Positions 45,781 through 57,618 of a DNA stretch of 64,000 nucleotides are shown one piece after another; positions within the stretch are counted from its first letter, which is position 1, and every line of letters begins with the position of its first letter. Made by a program: the position numbers and the translations under genes. The stretch is taken from the NCBI GenBank assembly GCA_024449915.1, contig JAMZAV010000299.1:310001-374000 (forward strand), read 5' to 3'. The notes beneath the pieces were generated by a model. That model saw only the letters and a program-made list of their open reading frames with translations, made no database searches and was not told where the DNA came from. This DNA comes from Sweltsa coloradensis (lineage: Eukaryota > Arthropoda > Insecta > Plecoptera > Chloroperlidae).

Positions 45781-47589
45781 CGCATCACTACAGTGTCAAC
45801 TGTCAATGTGTGTGTAACCGTCTCTGAACTCTTCGGCACTCTTTAGTGAGGGGCCGGGCAGATGGCAACATCTGCGTGTATTCTCCTTATCGCCGCGGCC
45901 TATATGTTTGTTCAAACCTAAATATTATGTATTATACACTTTACACAGGACTGGTGCAGTGATGGCAATGAACTGCAGCGTACTGCATGTATATAATGTT
46001 CAAACTGAATTACCTCCGAAAAGTTACATTTCACAAGCTCACTCACTCTGCTTGCAATAGCTTTGGCATACGAACGAACGAAGCGAATCATTCAACTGAA
46101 ACAATTAGCTGGTTAGAACCCTAAAACCTATTCCATCAAATGAAAACCAGAAATAGTATTACTTACTTATTAGCGTACAAATCGAAAAGCATATCTTTCT
46201 TGATTGCGATTTGCCTTATGCAATATGCATTCACGGATACACCTCTAAAAGTAAACGGTCGTTACTTGTTTTTCGTAGTAAACGACAACAAGAGGGCGAG
46301 GTGAGGAGAGTTTTCAAAGGAGTCAATCACACCGTGCCCAACACTTGCGTTTTGACTGATACGATACGAGGAATCTTGTGGCTAATCCTCTAGTATCGCT
46401 GCAGGCAAGTATAGCCGTGCGTGTAGCATGATCCAGGTCTGTCCATTCATAAAAACAATAATTCTTTCCAGTTTGTTCGAGTGCATGCAATGTAATCAAC
46501 TTGAAATGCGAACTGGATCAGGGAAGGAACTGGCAGCGTCGCTGAAGGCATTCTCTTGGTTCTTGTTTCCATGTGTTCACATTTAGCCCTGGTCCCCAGG
46601 GGCAAGACGAACACGCAGAGTAAAAGAATTAGAACCTTAGACGCTACTTTGAGACGAAACCGAAACACTGAGCTCTATATACTTACGTGGAGATCTGATA
46701 TATACGGGGCAAATGTTGAGATGTGAAGTTGGCGCAAGTTTGCCGTCCGCCATTTTCTTAGGTCCCTAATCAGCGGCAGATTCAAAAGAACTAAACATAA
46801 TAGATTCGTTTACCTGTGTCACTGGCCTGTGTTAATCAGTTTATTTAGTGTAACACTGCAGTACACACTATTTCTAGGCATCCTGAGTTACCCTGACAAT
46901 AACACACTGTAAACATAAGTCTACTAGTCAACATAACCTCAAAATAAGCTAGCCACAGACCGCCATCTTGACGTTAAGATTTACATCTAGACGGCGGTGC
47001 AATCGCAATTAAAATCGCAATATAATCGAGGGACGTCGATAATAGGCCCATCGCTTTAGGCCCATGTAGGCTTCAAGGTTACAGTATAGCATGCGCCCTC
47101 CACGAACCGAAACTAGTAAACATGGACCAAATTTGACAGTTATAGGACTTCTTCATGCGCGTAGGAACCCTTTTTCGAATGAGTGGGGGGGGGGGGGGGG
47201 AAGGAATTATTAGTTTATGAGATGAGCATCTTGTTTTCCCTTCTGCACCCTCAGCACACCCTAAGGTATACTGGCACTTTACCACCCTTTGGATCTTGAA
47301 GAAATGATGGAATTGCACAATCAAATTGTTCCGTACAGCAATAAATTGAACAATTCGTATTTTCTGGCAAGTATGGATGTGAGTGGTGGCTCATACGGTT
47401 TCTCATAAGTTCAACTTGAATGAGAATCTAGAACGCCCAAGGTTTATCTGTATGAAACTAGACTAGTACATAAGTTTGTAATTTGAGGATTTTTTCCGCG
47501 TTCACGTTTAGAAAGTTTGCAAATTTTCATCAAACACAATTAAGAAATTATAACGATTGATGAAAGCAGCAAAACTATAACTCTCCGCC
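45781..47589. other. No gene seen
   Basis: No recognised gene. A signal-peptide-like frame at 46447-46668 was considered and rejected. Poly-G at 47185-47200. Confidence 0.45.
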
Positions 47590-47690
47590 GCTTCGCGAAC
47601 GCGTTTTTAGTCGCGTTGATGGATGAGCTTTTTTTAACGTTTTTAGTATGCGTGGGATCTCTTTACTTCTTCAAGTTCCATTGCAAAATC
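47590..47690 (-). mobile_element. HLN 3'-end fragment
   Basis: On the minus strand: a GGGATCCCACGCA-type block, AAAAGCTCATCCATCAACGC, a GACTAAAAACGCG arm and TTCGCGAAGCGG. The final CCTAG is lost. Confidence 0.55.
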
Positions 47691-47894
47691 ATTTTTGTTA
47701 AATTAGACTAATTTTTATAAAGTAGTACTGGGCCTGGGGTAGAATTTGGCCCAGAGCATGGCTCTGCTAATCGTAAAAGGCGATTCAAGAGAAAAGTCCA
47801 CCTCGCAAACATCAGCTAGGGAAGAAGGGTAGTATATTTCTCCCCGAATCTAGAGGCGAGCTCTGGCAATCGTCGTCGGGGACTTTACCCCCTT

Positions 47895-47972
47895 CCCTTG
47901 ACGACCTCCTCGACGACGATGACGACAATAACACCACGAACGATGACAGAGACGATGACGACCGCGACGTGA
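47895..47972. repeat. GAC/GAT-rich low-complexity stretch
   Basis: Irregular GACGACGATGACGAC units. Confidence 0.6.
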
Positions 47973-48167
47973 GAACCCCCCATTCCTCCCCTTACAGTGG
48001 CTGGTTTTGACCATCATGGGCCCCTCCTCCCCATATCCCCTAGACTAGAGTGGTGCATTATGACCTAACGGTTGACGCGTCCTTAATCCAAACAAACAAA
48101 AAACTAATTGCTATGGTTATTAGAATGGAAAATATCTGGAGGTTGTTGTCAAATTCTATTTTAATTG

Positions 48168-49143
48168 TTGGATGAGCGAAGCGAAGACTTCAATTTCACT
48201 GACCCCCAAAAAAATTTAACTCGTTTTTTTTTCCTGTTTGTTTGCAATCTACCGGGCAAACGGCATATGCGATCTTGATGAAAATTGGAGGGGACCTTCG
48301 ATTTCTCTGAACTTAGACTTGCCACGTTTTTGGGTATAATCGAAGAAATATTTCTTGTGAATATCGTACTTTTACAATTTTTTTCGATTTTTAATGCGAT
48401 ATTTTCGTGACATTTGGGCCGATTCTGACCAAACGGGTAAAGCTTCAACGTTCATATTTCACATATACATTAAATTAAGGTAATGGCGATGTAGTACCTT
48501 TCGAAAGAAAAAGTCAAAAAGTTAGCCAGAATCCATAGAAATAAATGTTTTAATATGAGTTTTTTTAGGTGTGTAATAACAAGTAACAAGTAACAATAGA
48601 AACTTGACAACAATCACCTACAAAGCGTTCAAAAAGCACTTGCAAAAGTAAAGAGATCCCACGCAAACTATAAAAACTTACAAAAAAGCTCATCCATCAA
48701 CGCGACTAAAAAAAGCGTTCGCGAAACCTTTATTTCAATAGATTTTGGCAAACTTTTTCAACTTTTTCTTTCAAAAGGCAATACATCACCATTCCATGTG
48801 AAATATGAACGTAGCCCCACCCGTATGGTCAGAACCGGGCCAAATATCACGAAAATATCGCATTAAAAATCGAAAAAAATCGTGAAAGTACGATATTCAT
48901 GAGAAATATATTTTCGATTGTACCCAAAAAAAGTGGCAGCTGTCAAGTTCAGAAATTTCGAAGGTCCCCTCCAATTTTTATCAAGATCGCATAAGCCGTT
49001 TGCCCAGTAGAGCGCAAACAAACAGACAAAAAACTAATAAAAAAACTAAAACAAAACACCCGAGCTATTTTTCTTGGGGTAACGTAAGTGAAAAAAAAAG
49101 AAAAAACGTAAATGAAATTAAAGTCTTCGCTTCGCTCATCCAA
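48168..49143. mobile_element. Two HLN-A1 elements joined 3' to 3'
   Basis: A plus-strand copy (5' TTGGATGAGCGAAGCGAAG at 48168) runs to GCTCATCCATCAACGCGACT and GCGTTCGCGAA. It then switches without CCTAG into a minus-strand copy (from about 48728) whose 5' end TTGGATGAGCGAAGCGAAG lies at 49143. The pair is an inverted composite with the 3' hairpin near the centre, different from the palindromic variant at 770 and 22758. Confidence 0.75.
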
Positions 49144-50017
49144 TAAACCCAGGTAAATAGTTTTGTTCGTGCGTTTTATTTATTTAATTTCATTACACAA
49201 TGATTTCCCCTACCTCACATGCACACACCAACAAAATTCATCAATTATTACCTTCTATTTCGTTTTCAACGCACATTTCTCTTTAGAAAATGTGATATTT
49301 CTTTAATAACCGAAGGTATATCTTTATGCATAAATCATATTACTCTTGCAAATCCGGCAATAAAGAATTGTTTATATTAAAGTCCGTACTTCAATATTCG
49401 TGCTGCACATATGAACATCGTGGCTCAAATTCAATAATACAAACGGAACTGCAACTACACAAAGGAGAACTGCCCATTTAAAACATTAAAACAAAATGAA
49501 TTAACTCATTGTTAGTTTATATAGCTAATTGCATCACATGACTCCATGTACGTCAAGCCCGAGGGTGTATTGTGGTCCTACCCCTACGCTATGCGAAAGA
49601 ATAACAGTAAAACTTTCAACTGCACGCATGAAATTTAATTAAGTTTTTAAACCCACGGAACATTAGGAGTATTATTTAAACTTTGACAAATGACAAAGCA
49701 TTCGATTCTGAAATGAGTCATTCCAGCGTCACAGTCAATGAGTTCTATCGTTAGCAGTTGATGGATGATCCAAACAGGGGCGAGAATGCGTCTTCTGTAT
49801 AATAGTGCGTAGCGCGTGGATGGCAGGGGTCTGTCTGTCTAGGCCTAGAGTTATAGTGAAGGGTTTCGTGGAAAACTGGCCTACATACGCTTCAAAATGT
49901 ACATAGCCATAGCACACAGATTACAGATTGCATGGAGGTCCATAAGTTCGAGTGTAAAAATGTAATATTCATTAGTCTATTATTTGCGGTCGGACATTTT
50001 AATAGGCGTTGAGGTAT
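49144..50017. other. No gene seen
   Basis: AT-rich, no recognised feature. Confidence 0.45.
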
Positions 50018-50213
50018 TAAATGGGTTTTCACCCGCTAAACCTAAAAAAATTATGTCTAATTAGGCCTACTTTGCGAAGTAAAAGATAAAAGATTTATTC
50101 ACCATGACCGTCAAAAAAATTGTTAAACATGGTCAATTTGAACTAATTGATTAGAAAAAATCTCCAATTTTTATGAACGATTTTGTGTCCTAAGTTTTGA
50201 AAAAAGGTATATT
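50018..50213. mobile_element. Element J fragment
   Basis: TTAAATGGGTTTTCACCCGC then TAAACCTAAAAAAATTATGTC matches the left part of 34008-34658, and CCTAAGTTTTGAAAAAAGGT resembles a block of the 6805 foldback (GCTAAGTTTTTCC). After repeat D the string TGGATGGCTGATATT, also found in the 6805 element, appears. An insertion of D into an element of this group is likely. Confidence 0.45.
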
Positions 50214-50366
50214 ATAGTTGTTCCGAAGCAAGTATAAGCAGGTGCTGACGTCACCGGCGGGTGGATTGCAGCCAATCAGCGGTCCTCTATTTAAATTAAA
50301 ATACAGATCGCTCATTGGCCCGCCGAATCCACGCTCATCGGTATACTTGCTGCGGAACAACTATAT
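50214..50366 (+). repeat. Repeat D: palindromic element with CRE and CCAAT motifs
   Basis: Ends TATAGTTGTTCCGAAGCAAG and (inverted) ATAGTTGTTCCGCAGCAAGT + ATACCG. The inside carries TGACGTCACCGGCGGGTGG, AGCCAATCAGCGG and, inverted, CGCTCATTGGCCCG. A second copy is at 57967-58090. TGACGTCA is the consensus CREB/ATF site and CCAAT the NF-Y site; whether they act is unknown. TATA/TA flanks suggest a MITE. Confidence 0.7.
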
Positions 50367-50665
50367 TTGGATGGCTGATATTTTGGCTATTAATAATATA
50401 TATAATACAAATATTATCAGTGGCGCTCAATGACCTAACGGTTCAAGCGACATTAAAACAAAAAAACTTCAGCACAAGTTTTCGTTCCACATCCCCTAGG
50501 CTAGAGTGGCGCATAATGAACCCCTAATCGCCCCCTACTGCCGCTAGATGTACTGAAATATTACTTCATTCTGATTGGTTGGTTTTATCACCGGGAACGA
50601 CAGCATAATCAAAGCAAGCTCATATCGCAGCGTCAGTACAAAGAAATATCTACTAATGTACTTGG
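50367..50665. repeat. Repeat H pieces
   Basis: CAATGACCTAACGGTTCAAGCG and ATCCCCTAGGCTAGAGTGGCGC (in parts CCCCTAGGCTAGAGTGG and GACCTAACGGTT) recur at 48040-48085 as CCCCTAGACTAGAGTGGTGC followed by ATTATGACCTAACGGTT. Short dispersed repeat of unknown type. Confidence 0.45.
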
Positions 50666-51007
50666 TTATCGGTGCAACCTTGCTAATACTTCATTCAAAC
50701 CCACAAACCGTCGCCGTAATGAAATAGTCTTGAGGACCACAGCTTTCACTTCAGTAACAGTATGACAAGAGAAACTTGGAGAATCATGATGATTTCGTAT
50801 AAACGTCTCGAATCCCGAAGAGAACCAAGAACTCAAAACTTTTCCATCAACGATTCTTGACAGTTCCAACCCTCCGATGTAGAAAGATGAAGTCGCGCGT
50901 GAAGGCACAGCGAAAACAACGCGTATGAACAACAAGGAAGGTCGTCCTCCCCATTTAGAATCTGTGGATCTATCAGAGCGGATTTCCATAAACTGTAACA
51001 TGGACAT
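50666..51007 (-). CDS. Unassigned open frame, 113 codons, doubtful
   Basis: Opens at ATG and reads without repeats or low complexity through 113 codons, which is unusual in this window. Composition is Ser/Arg-rich (for example GGRPSLLFIRVVFAVPSR) with no transmembrane segment, signal peptide or domain I know. No polyadenylation or splice context could be shown, and a 108-codon frame overlaps it. It could be chance, an old repeat or an exon. I give it only because it is outside recognised repeats. Confidence 0.15.
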   Translation of the reverse strand: MSMLQFMEIRSDRSTDSKWGGRPSLLFIRVVFAVPSRATSSFYIGGLELSRIVDGKVLSSWFSSGFETFIRNHHDSPSFSCHTVTEVKAVVLKTISLRRRFVGLNEVLARLHR

Positions 51008-51672
51008 GTATGATGTTCGCCAGCCGAAATCTCCCTGAATAGACGAGGGCGGTGGATCGGGGTTGATCGGCGCCTAGGTGCATGGGGTGAGGGTGGGGGT
51101 GGGGGCAAGAAGACGCGTGTCTGCATCCACAGCGGCAAACATGCGATAATCCAGATCACAGCTGCTAGTTTCTTGCAGACGGTGAAATCCTAGACCTCTT
51201 CCTCTCTTTCTCCGCCTCGACCATCTGTTGCGAGATTCTATGATGGGATGCTGACGAATATTGAAAACATATGGGGTTGCAGGAGAAGGTGCTTCACAAA
51301 AACTTTTAGCGAGTTAATGGATATAATTGGGCCTGTCTGCAAGACTCGCCATAAACATTCAGTTCTAGTCCCCCTCGAAACCTACACATACCAACATCCA
51401 ACACGCGAAAACAAGTGCAGCGAAATGGAACTTATAAATATTATAATTATTATGTAATTTGAAACTAATTGTTGAAGTAAAGCAGGCTTCGTAGGCATTA
51501 CACTGTACAGTCCCTATAATTATAAACAAAGTAGCAGGCTTTTCAATTAATCGCAATACCCGTATAGAGGTAGCTTGCTCGGGTAATCCTGCCTGAAGGA
51601 GTCAAGGTTAACCTCAGACAAAAGTACGAATACTCAAAATATGGGCAAACTGTCAAACAGCATGTTTGTTGT
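51008..51672. other. No gene seen
   Basis: No recognised feature. Confidence 0.45.
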
Positions 51673-51677
51673 CTAAA

Positions 51678-52107
51678 GCTGCCCCCAGACGTTCAAACAT
51701 TTCGTACAAGTTGCTTGACAACAGCCGTTTGACAAGCATGCTACTCCCCACACATGAACCGATGTGCGTGGACACAGCGGGGGGGTTACATCTGGCCAAC
51801 CCTCATTAGAGGCCATTCCTTGCGTTCGGAAGTACGCAAAAAAGAATGTCTCCTTCATTATCCAAGCATAAAGTTGCGTGTGCTATTGTTGGTGGCACAA
51901 ACCTTCTCCCTGCAGACGTGACGAAATGTTTGAGTAGCCCCCCAGACATTCAAACATGCTGTCAAGCGCGGTCAAAATATCAAAACGGTTTGAAAACTAC
52001 GATTTGCTTGACAACACGCTGACACGCCCCCCCACACGTTCCAACTTGCTGTCAAACACGATGTTGTCAAGCAACTTTTACGAAATGTTTGAACGTGTGG
52101 GGGCCGC
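51678..52107. mobile_element. 430-bp MITE with 46-bp ends
   Basis: Left end GCTGCCCCCAGACGTTCAAA + CATTTCGTACAAGTTGCTTGACAACA; right end is its near inverse (TGTTGTCAAGCAACTTTTAC + GAAATGTTTGAACGTGTGGGGG). Flanked by CTAAA (51673-51677 and 52108-52112). Pieces of the ends recur inside (GACGAAATGTTTGAG at 51918, CCCCCAGACATTCAAACATG at 51940, CCCCCACACGTTCCAACTTG at 52027). The 5-bp duplication does not settle the superfamily. Confidence 0.75.
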
Positions 52108-52112
52108 CTAAA

Positions 52113-53149
52113 GCAAATTGTAAAAACAATGCTGGTAAATTGGGCCAACACATGGTCTATTCTGTTCCCTGTTCCTTGTTACATTTCTGTTTTTCCTTCA
52201 AAACTCAATTTATTTTCTCGTTCTCTATAATAAGGGAGTTTTAATATATAAGACGCCCAGGGGTTTGTACTGTAATTCTGACCATAACGCATTGTACATA
52301 GCTCCTCCTAGTTCTTTGAAAATCAAAATTAGATAGGTTGTTGGTTCACTTGTGAGGGTCTGTGTGTGGATGTTGTTGCCATATGGAGTGGTGGCATGTG
52401 GATTGTGGAGGCAGCCGGCAGCAGGTAGAGGCCCGCCCCGGCCGGGCACCTGTCTGCACTCTGCAGTCCTGCACAAGAGCGGATGTCTTGGGCGGGGGAC
52501 TGGGTGCTACACCCCCTCCCGCCCAGACCCCAGAGGGCACATTAAACCTCCCCTGATTCCGCCGTGCACACAGACGCAGCGCGTGCCCTTTCAACGGGGT
52601 TGGAGACATCCGAAGATCCGGTAGTGCGGTCGTCTGGAGGCAGCTTTCCATTTGCAACGAGGCTTATCGTGCGGTGTGTGTGTATGTGGGGGGGGGGGTT
52701 GTTTTCTGCTCGCGGAGGAGATAATGCAATATGGATGTTTCTCACTTTCGCTACGTCTTTTTATGTCATCATGTAGGTCTTTGTGATCGTAAAGTAAAGT
52801 GTAATGCATGCATTGCCAGAAATGTATTCGTTTGGCTTTGCTTTGAGGGATGGAAGTTCTAGTAACAAAATAAAATAATAGGGGGAAAATGCTGTACACA
52901 TCAGTTTGTCACAAATCAGCTAAGCGTTGCACTTCCGACTATAATTACTGTAAACACCATTGATTTTAAGGTAGCAAATCCCCCCCCCCCCAAATTCATC
53001 AGTCACTATAAACAGATGACTCCTTTGCTTTTGCACCTTGAATTGTGATTGAGATTATCAATAACGAATTTGGAATTATTCACCAAATTGTTCTTACGTG
53101 CCTCTTAAGTTATTCAAAGTTCGAACAACAGATACTATTAGTATTAGAT
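52113..53149. other. No gene seen
   Basis: A more GC-rich stretch at 52400-52660 gives several overlapping frames on both strands, none with a domain. Poly-G at 52689-52698 and poly-C at 52981-52991. Confidence 0.45.
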
Positions 53150-53388
53150 TAGGTTTGCTGCCGATTATCGATTATTCGATTAATCGGTCAGTAATCGCTT
53201 TCCCCCATTCTCCTCCCTTTCAAAACCTTTTTGATTAATCGATTGATTACAATGAATTCGAGTAATGGATTCGATTAAACAGTTAAAGTATATATAAATA
53301 GTATATAAATAGTAAATTAATCGAATTAAAATGTAAATTATCGAATACCGGTACCAAAAATAGAGCCGAACGGAAGTCGCAAACCCTG
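53150..53388. mobile_element. ATCGATTAATCGA-rich MITE
   Basis: Left edge TAGGTTTGC, right edge GCAAACCCTG. The inside is filled with ATTCGATTAATCG and GATTAATCGATTG strings in both orientations. The ends resemble a hAT terminus (CAGGGTTTGC), but no duplication was matched. Confidence 0.45.
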
Positions 53389-53394
53389 CCTGCG

Positions 53395-53480
53395 AGTAAT
53401 TGTTTCATTGGTTTTTGAATTGAGGATCTCGATGAAGCTCCACTTCTGAATGCCGTGGGTTCGAATTCGATGGTTGGAGG
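53395..53480 (+). repeat. Weak tRNA-like fragment
   Basis: GTGGGTTCGAATTCGATGG contains a B-box-like string. No A box or cloverleaf is convincing. Confidence 0.2.
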
Positions 53481-53956
53481 CTCAATGCATATTCAATAAT
53501 TCAACTGATTTATTGTAGGTAGCTCAAGCGTCCATGTAGTTGAATTGATTGACAGAATTTCTAAAATTATATCATAAAAACGTTTTCTGTTGTTGAAATG
53601 AGGTTGTGAAAATGAGGTTTATGGTAGGGTTCGTAACGTTGATCCTGTCGAGGTATGTCCGGGCACAAGCCCCAAACAAATAGCCTCTATTATCTGTGGC
53701 CAGAGAGCCGCGGTGGGTAGCTCTGTTTTGTTGCGGGCACGTCTTATCACAGCCGTATTTTGATCAAAGGGGTTTTGAATTGAATTTAGTTATTTTTCAA
53801 TTGAAAATAGGACAGCTGAGGATTCTTATACAACGTCAATGAGGTGTAATTCAATTACTGCTTGTAATGTCATACCAACAGCAACAGCACATCTATTATA
53901 GATCCCAAATATTTCTTTCTTTCTTGACTATATTTCCTTACTAATAAAATATATTA

Positions 53957-54715
53957 TAAGTAAAACGCTAAAAGTCCCGCCGCGTTATGATGAGATTTTT
54001 AAAAATTAACTAGATTGCATGGAGATCTTTACTTTTGCAAATTCTTTGTTTTGCTGCTACGCATTGTAGCTGATTGTTATAATTGTTCCTTATACTGTCA
54101 ATTGGTATTATTTACTGTAAAAACTTATAATAAAGCTTCATTCATAGCTACTGGCTAACTATTAAAACTTTTCTTTTAAAAGGTACTAAAACCCATAACC
54201 TTAATGTCCATGTTAACTTAGAACGTTTGTAGCCCCACCAGTTTGAGTCAGAATTGGCCCATATTGCATAAAATATCGACAAAAATCGAAAAACTTTATT
54301 AAAAAGAATTTAATTTCTATGGATACTGGCTACTTTTGCAACTTTTTGCTTTCAAAAGGTACTACATCACCAATAACCTTAATGTCCATGTATAATTGAA
54401 CGTTTAGCCACCCATTTGGTATCAGAATTGGCCAATTCACGAAAATATCGCACTAAAAAAAATCAAAAAAATCGTAAAAATGACGATATCATTGAGAAAT
54501 ATTACTTCGATTGTACCCAAAACATTAACCTCTAAGTTCAAGAAGAATTCGAAGGTCTGTCAAATTTCCATCAAGCCACGGATATGCCGTTTGCCTGGTA
54601 GAGAGTTAACAAACAGACAAAAACCCTAATCGATAATTAAAATAAACAAAAAAAAAATACACCCGAGCTATAATTTTTGGGTCAGTTAAATTGAAGTCTT
54701 CGCTTCGTCATCCAA
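53957..54715 (-). mobile_element. HLN-A1 copy, diverged, with repeated inner block
   Basis: Minus-strand 5' TTGGATGACGAAGCGAAG; 3' CTCATCATAACGCGGCGGGA, an ACTTTTAGCGTTTT arm and a decayed CTTAT terminus. The TAGCCAGTA-to-GGCCAATTCT block occurs twice (about 54100-54290 and 54310-54450), as in the 14615 copy. Many small deletions. Confidence 0.7.
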
Positions 54716-55865
54716 TATGAACAAATGTCAATTAGATAAAGTAAGAACTAAAAACCGCGAACGTACACCAATTACAAATTTCTATAAAAACAAACGCAAA
54801 AAAACAATTAGTAAGATTTACATAAAAAAAATACATCAACCGAGTAAAAAGATTTTTGAATTAAAAATGTCTTGAGTTCCCTTTTAAAATCTACCACACA
54901 TCTCCATCTCCAGCAATTAAAAAGTATACTGCCAGTGCCAGCACATGCAGCTTGGCTATGAAATAGAAAGAGGAGAGCTGAGTGACTTTTTAAAGGGTGG
55001 AATAAAAATTATTAATTGATATGGTAGACTTAGAAGATTTGAAAATGCCAGTTCATAATTACAGTTAGTTTAGTTATGCATTATTATTGACATTTCAAAT
55101 TTGAAAATATGATTTTACTTTTTTAATGGTGCAAATTTGAAATGAGTGAATTCTACTACTGTAAAATTGTACTGGCAATTTGTGAGTGATTCACACATCC
55201 TATCAAAAACATTTCGTTACTGCTGAGACGGCAAATGCCAAAAATTAATAAAACAAATTGTACGCATATCTTCTAGAAATAAAGACGTGCTGGAATCTAT
55301 GAGAATGATTTATACTTGTTGTGAATGATAACGCTATATTAGAAAGCAGGCGGGCTCCAGTATAGAGCCACAGGTAGTAGACCGCACAGGCAGGAAGTTG
55401 TTCGTTTCAAATCTCTCTCTCTCTCTGTTATTGCGGTATTAATTAAAATACCAAGACATGAGTTACTCACATCTGGTGATGAAATTACCTCCGCTCAAGT
55501 TTTCAGAATTAAACCAATAATGATTGTCGATTGAGGTCACGAGAGCGAAATGTCTCATATACCTCATCTTGTGGGCGCTCAGCGGCTGTACCAATCCGTC
55601 GTCGCCAGGATGTAGTTGTATTGGAGACAAATATCTTCCTACTGAATGTCCCAGCAGAACGATGTGTCTGGCTCGGTTAGTGTTCTGTCGGTCTGCGTCA
55701 ACAACATATTGGTATTTTCGTAAAGTACGCGTGTTTTCAATGCTAGCATGCAGAAGTGCAGCTGCTCCTGAGTCCTGGCGATGTCTTTATCTCCCACCTC
55801 GACCTCGGCCAGGTGTGGGGGAGTACTGGACTGTCCGCCGCCTCAGACCCTCATCTCATTCTCAT
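54716..55865. other. No gene seen
   Basis: Contains (CT)n at about 55410-55425. The 131-codon frame at 55524-55919 runs into the SINE-like head downstream and is not supported. Confidence 0.4.
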
Positions 55866-55960
55866 CTGATGCTGGGACTCACCCGGGATTCGAACACACG
55901 TCCATACGAGTACGACTAAAACTGACAAGTTCAACACCAAACTATGCGACCGACCAGTGA
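55866..55960 (-). mobile_element. tRNA-derived SINE head
   Basis: On the minus strand: GGTCGCATAGTTTGGTGTTG (A-box-like) and GTGTTCGAATCCCGGGTGAG (B-box). Length and spacing fit a tRNA head. The body would extend to lower coordinates but could not be bounded. Confidence 0.45.
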
Positions 55961-56435
55961 CGACCCAGGAATATGTTTAGATATTTATTGTTTAAATATT
56001 GTTATGCCGTTTGCTCACCAACGCAAGTTGACTGCAACGTAATATGATGAATATAAAGTATAAATATAATATTTAATAATATTATTTGTTTAATATTTAG
56101 TCTGCAGAGACAATTTGTTTTCAAATCTTGTGTTTTAGTATACGTGTAGGAGGCCTTTTTGAGGTAATCACTTACTAGTTCTACAATTTTCAATTGAAAT
56201 TAAAATTATTTTCAGAATTCGTGGTGGTCAAGTGACAACCACGTCCCCCTCTGGATACGCCACTGCATGACTGCGACTGTATGCTATTGAAGTATTGAGA
56301 CTGCGACGGTAATTGTTGCGCCTGTGAATGTGAATGCCATGGCAAACTACAAGCGCAGATAAGTAATCAACATCCGCAGACAGTTTGCATATTCAGCTAG
56401 TTGAGATATTGAGCAGATACCATCCCAATTCCTTG
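55961..56435. other. No gene seen
   Basis: AT-rich; a CCTCTGGATACGCCACTG string at about 56252-56268 looks like a solitary hAT right end. Confidence 0.35.
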
Positions 56436-56525
56436 TGCGAGAGCAAGACTCGAACCCACGTCCGTTGTGAATCTCCTGTACAGTCTCCAAGAAGCAGTAC
56501 CTAGTTCACAGCAGTGATGAAGAGT
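56436..56525 (-). repeat. tRNA-like fragment
   Basis: Minus strand GACGTGGGTTCGAGTCTTGC carries a B-box string (GGTTCGAGTC). The 5' half of a tRNA is not convincing. Confidence 0.3.
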
Positions 56526-56684
56526 TAGGGAAAGGTGCCAAGGTGGGTTGCCAGAAGGCACCGTTCCGTTTCGTTTCGCCACCAGAAATACCACAACTAA
56601 CAACAAACACAATGACAATGTCGCTAATCCGTATAATCAATGTATTGAATGCAGTGAATTCTTGTAATTTATGAGTTCTCTTTA

Positions 56685-57618
56685 CAGTGGCGGATCTAGG
56701 ACATAATCATGGGGGGGAGGCGATTCGTGTGTGCATTGCATGTACAGTCGTGGGAAAGGGATGCTCGGACGCATGGGGGGTTTGGGGTTTGGAGCCCCCC
56801 ATAAATAGCGCCGCAGACGAAAATTTTGAAAATCATGCTATTATAGTGCATTTGGTGCGTTTTACAAAAAAGTGGTGGGCGGAATGAAAGACCGAAACAA
56901 TGTAGTTTGTGTGCGTCAATTTGTTTTGTCGTCATGTCGAGCTTACAATTTAAAGCATTGGCCTACATTGCAACATATTAACGTTTGATCTGATTGTCAA
57001 TTTAGCATTTTATTTATTTGTTATACGTCTATCCTATTCAGTTAAAAAAAACGATTTACAAAGGAGGACAACTAAATAAATCGAATTACACTGATGCAGA
57101 CACATTTCAGAGGCAGACTGATGATTTCTGACAACATAAAGGAAAGTTGTTTTTTACTGGGAGTAATTTTAAATAAGGATACAAATACACGATACAAAAC
57201 TTGTATTCTATGTACATGGCATAGCTCCACTTGGGTACATTGGTACAATGAGATATAATTATGTAATTTAGGACTTGTATAGACTACTGAGCAAACATAG
57301 CTGAAAGTTTGTCAGTAAAAAACTTATAGCCTATATCCACAAAAAATAGAAAACATCTCATTTCAGTTGTGATTGTAGTTGTATGTTCATGTAATAACTG
57401 ATTAGACATATTATTTATTATCATGGCATTAAAATAAAGATCAAAATGATTGCATGCTCCTGTTTTTGTTTTCTTTAAATAGTGTAGGCTAGGCTACATA
57501 ACTAATTGTTGTAATATATGCCGTTCGCTACATGTCTGCACAATAAAATAATAAAATAATATACATTTTTTAATTGTTAAAGAATCATGGAGGGGGGGCG
57601 GGCCTGTATCCACCACTG
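56685..57618. mobile_element. hAT-1 element with perfect 8-bp TSD
   Basis: Ends CAGTGGCGGATCTAGGACAT and GTATCCACCACTG, flanked by TCTCTTTA on both sides (56677-56684 and 57619-57626). 934 bp; the left half is close to 3819-4449. It retains about 300 bp (57180-57540) that the other copy replaced by a duplicated inner block. No frame resembles a transposase. The embedded LINE-type tail is at about 57005-57085. Confidence 0.9.

Noticed and set aside
46447..46668. Minus-strand frame with a signal-peptide-like N-terminus (SKVLILLLCVFVLPLGTRA)
   Set aside because: Its first codon is GTG, not ATG; an in-frame stop lies five codons upstream; and no acceptor site with a pyrimidine tract precedes it. 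The hydrophobic run may be chance.
52346..52657. Overlapping frames on both strands in a GC-rich patch
   Set aside because: Five mutually overlapping frames arise from lower stop-codon density in GC-rich DNA; none has a domain.
55524..55919. 131-codon plus-strand frame
   Set aside because: It is antisense to a tRNA-SINE-like head at its end, is rich in Ser/Arg/Pro without a domain, and has no splice support.
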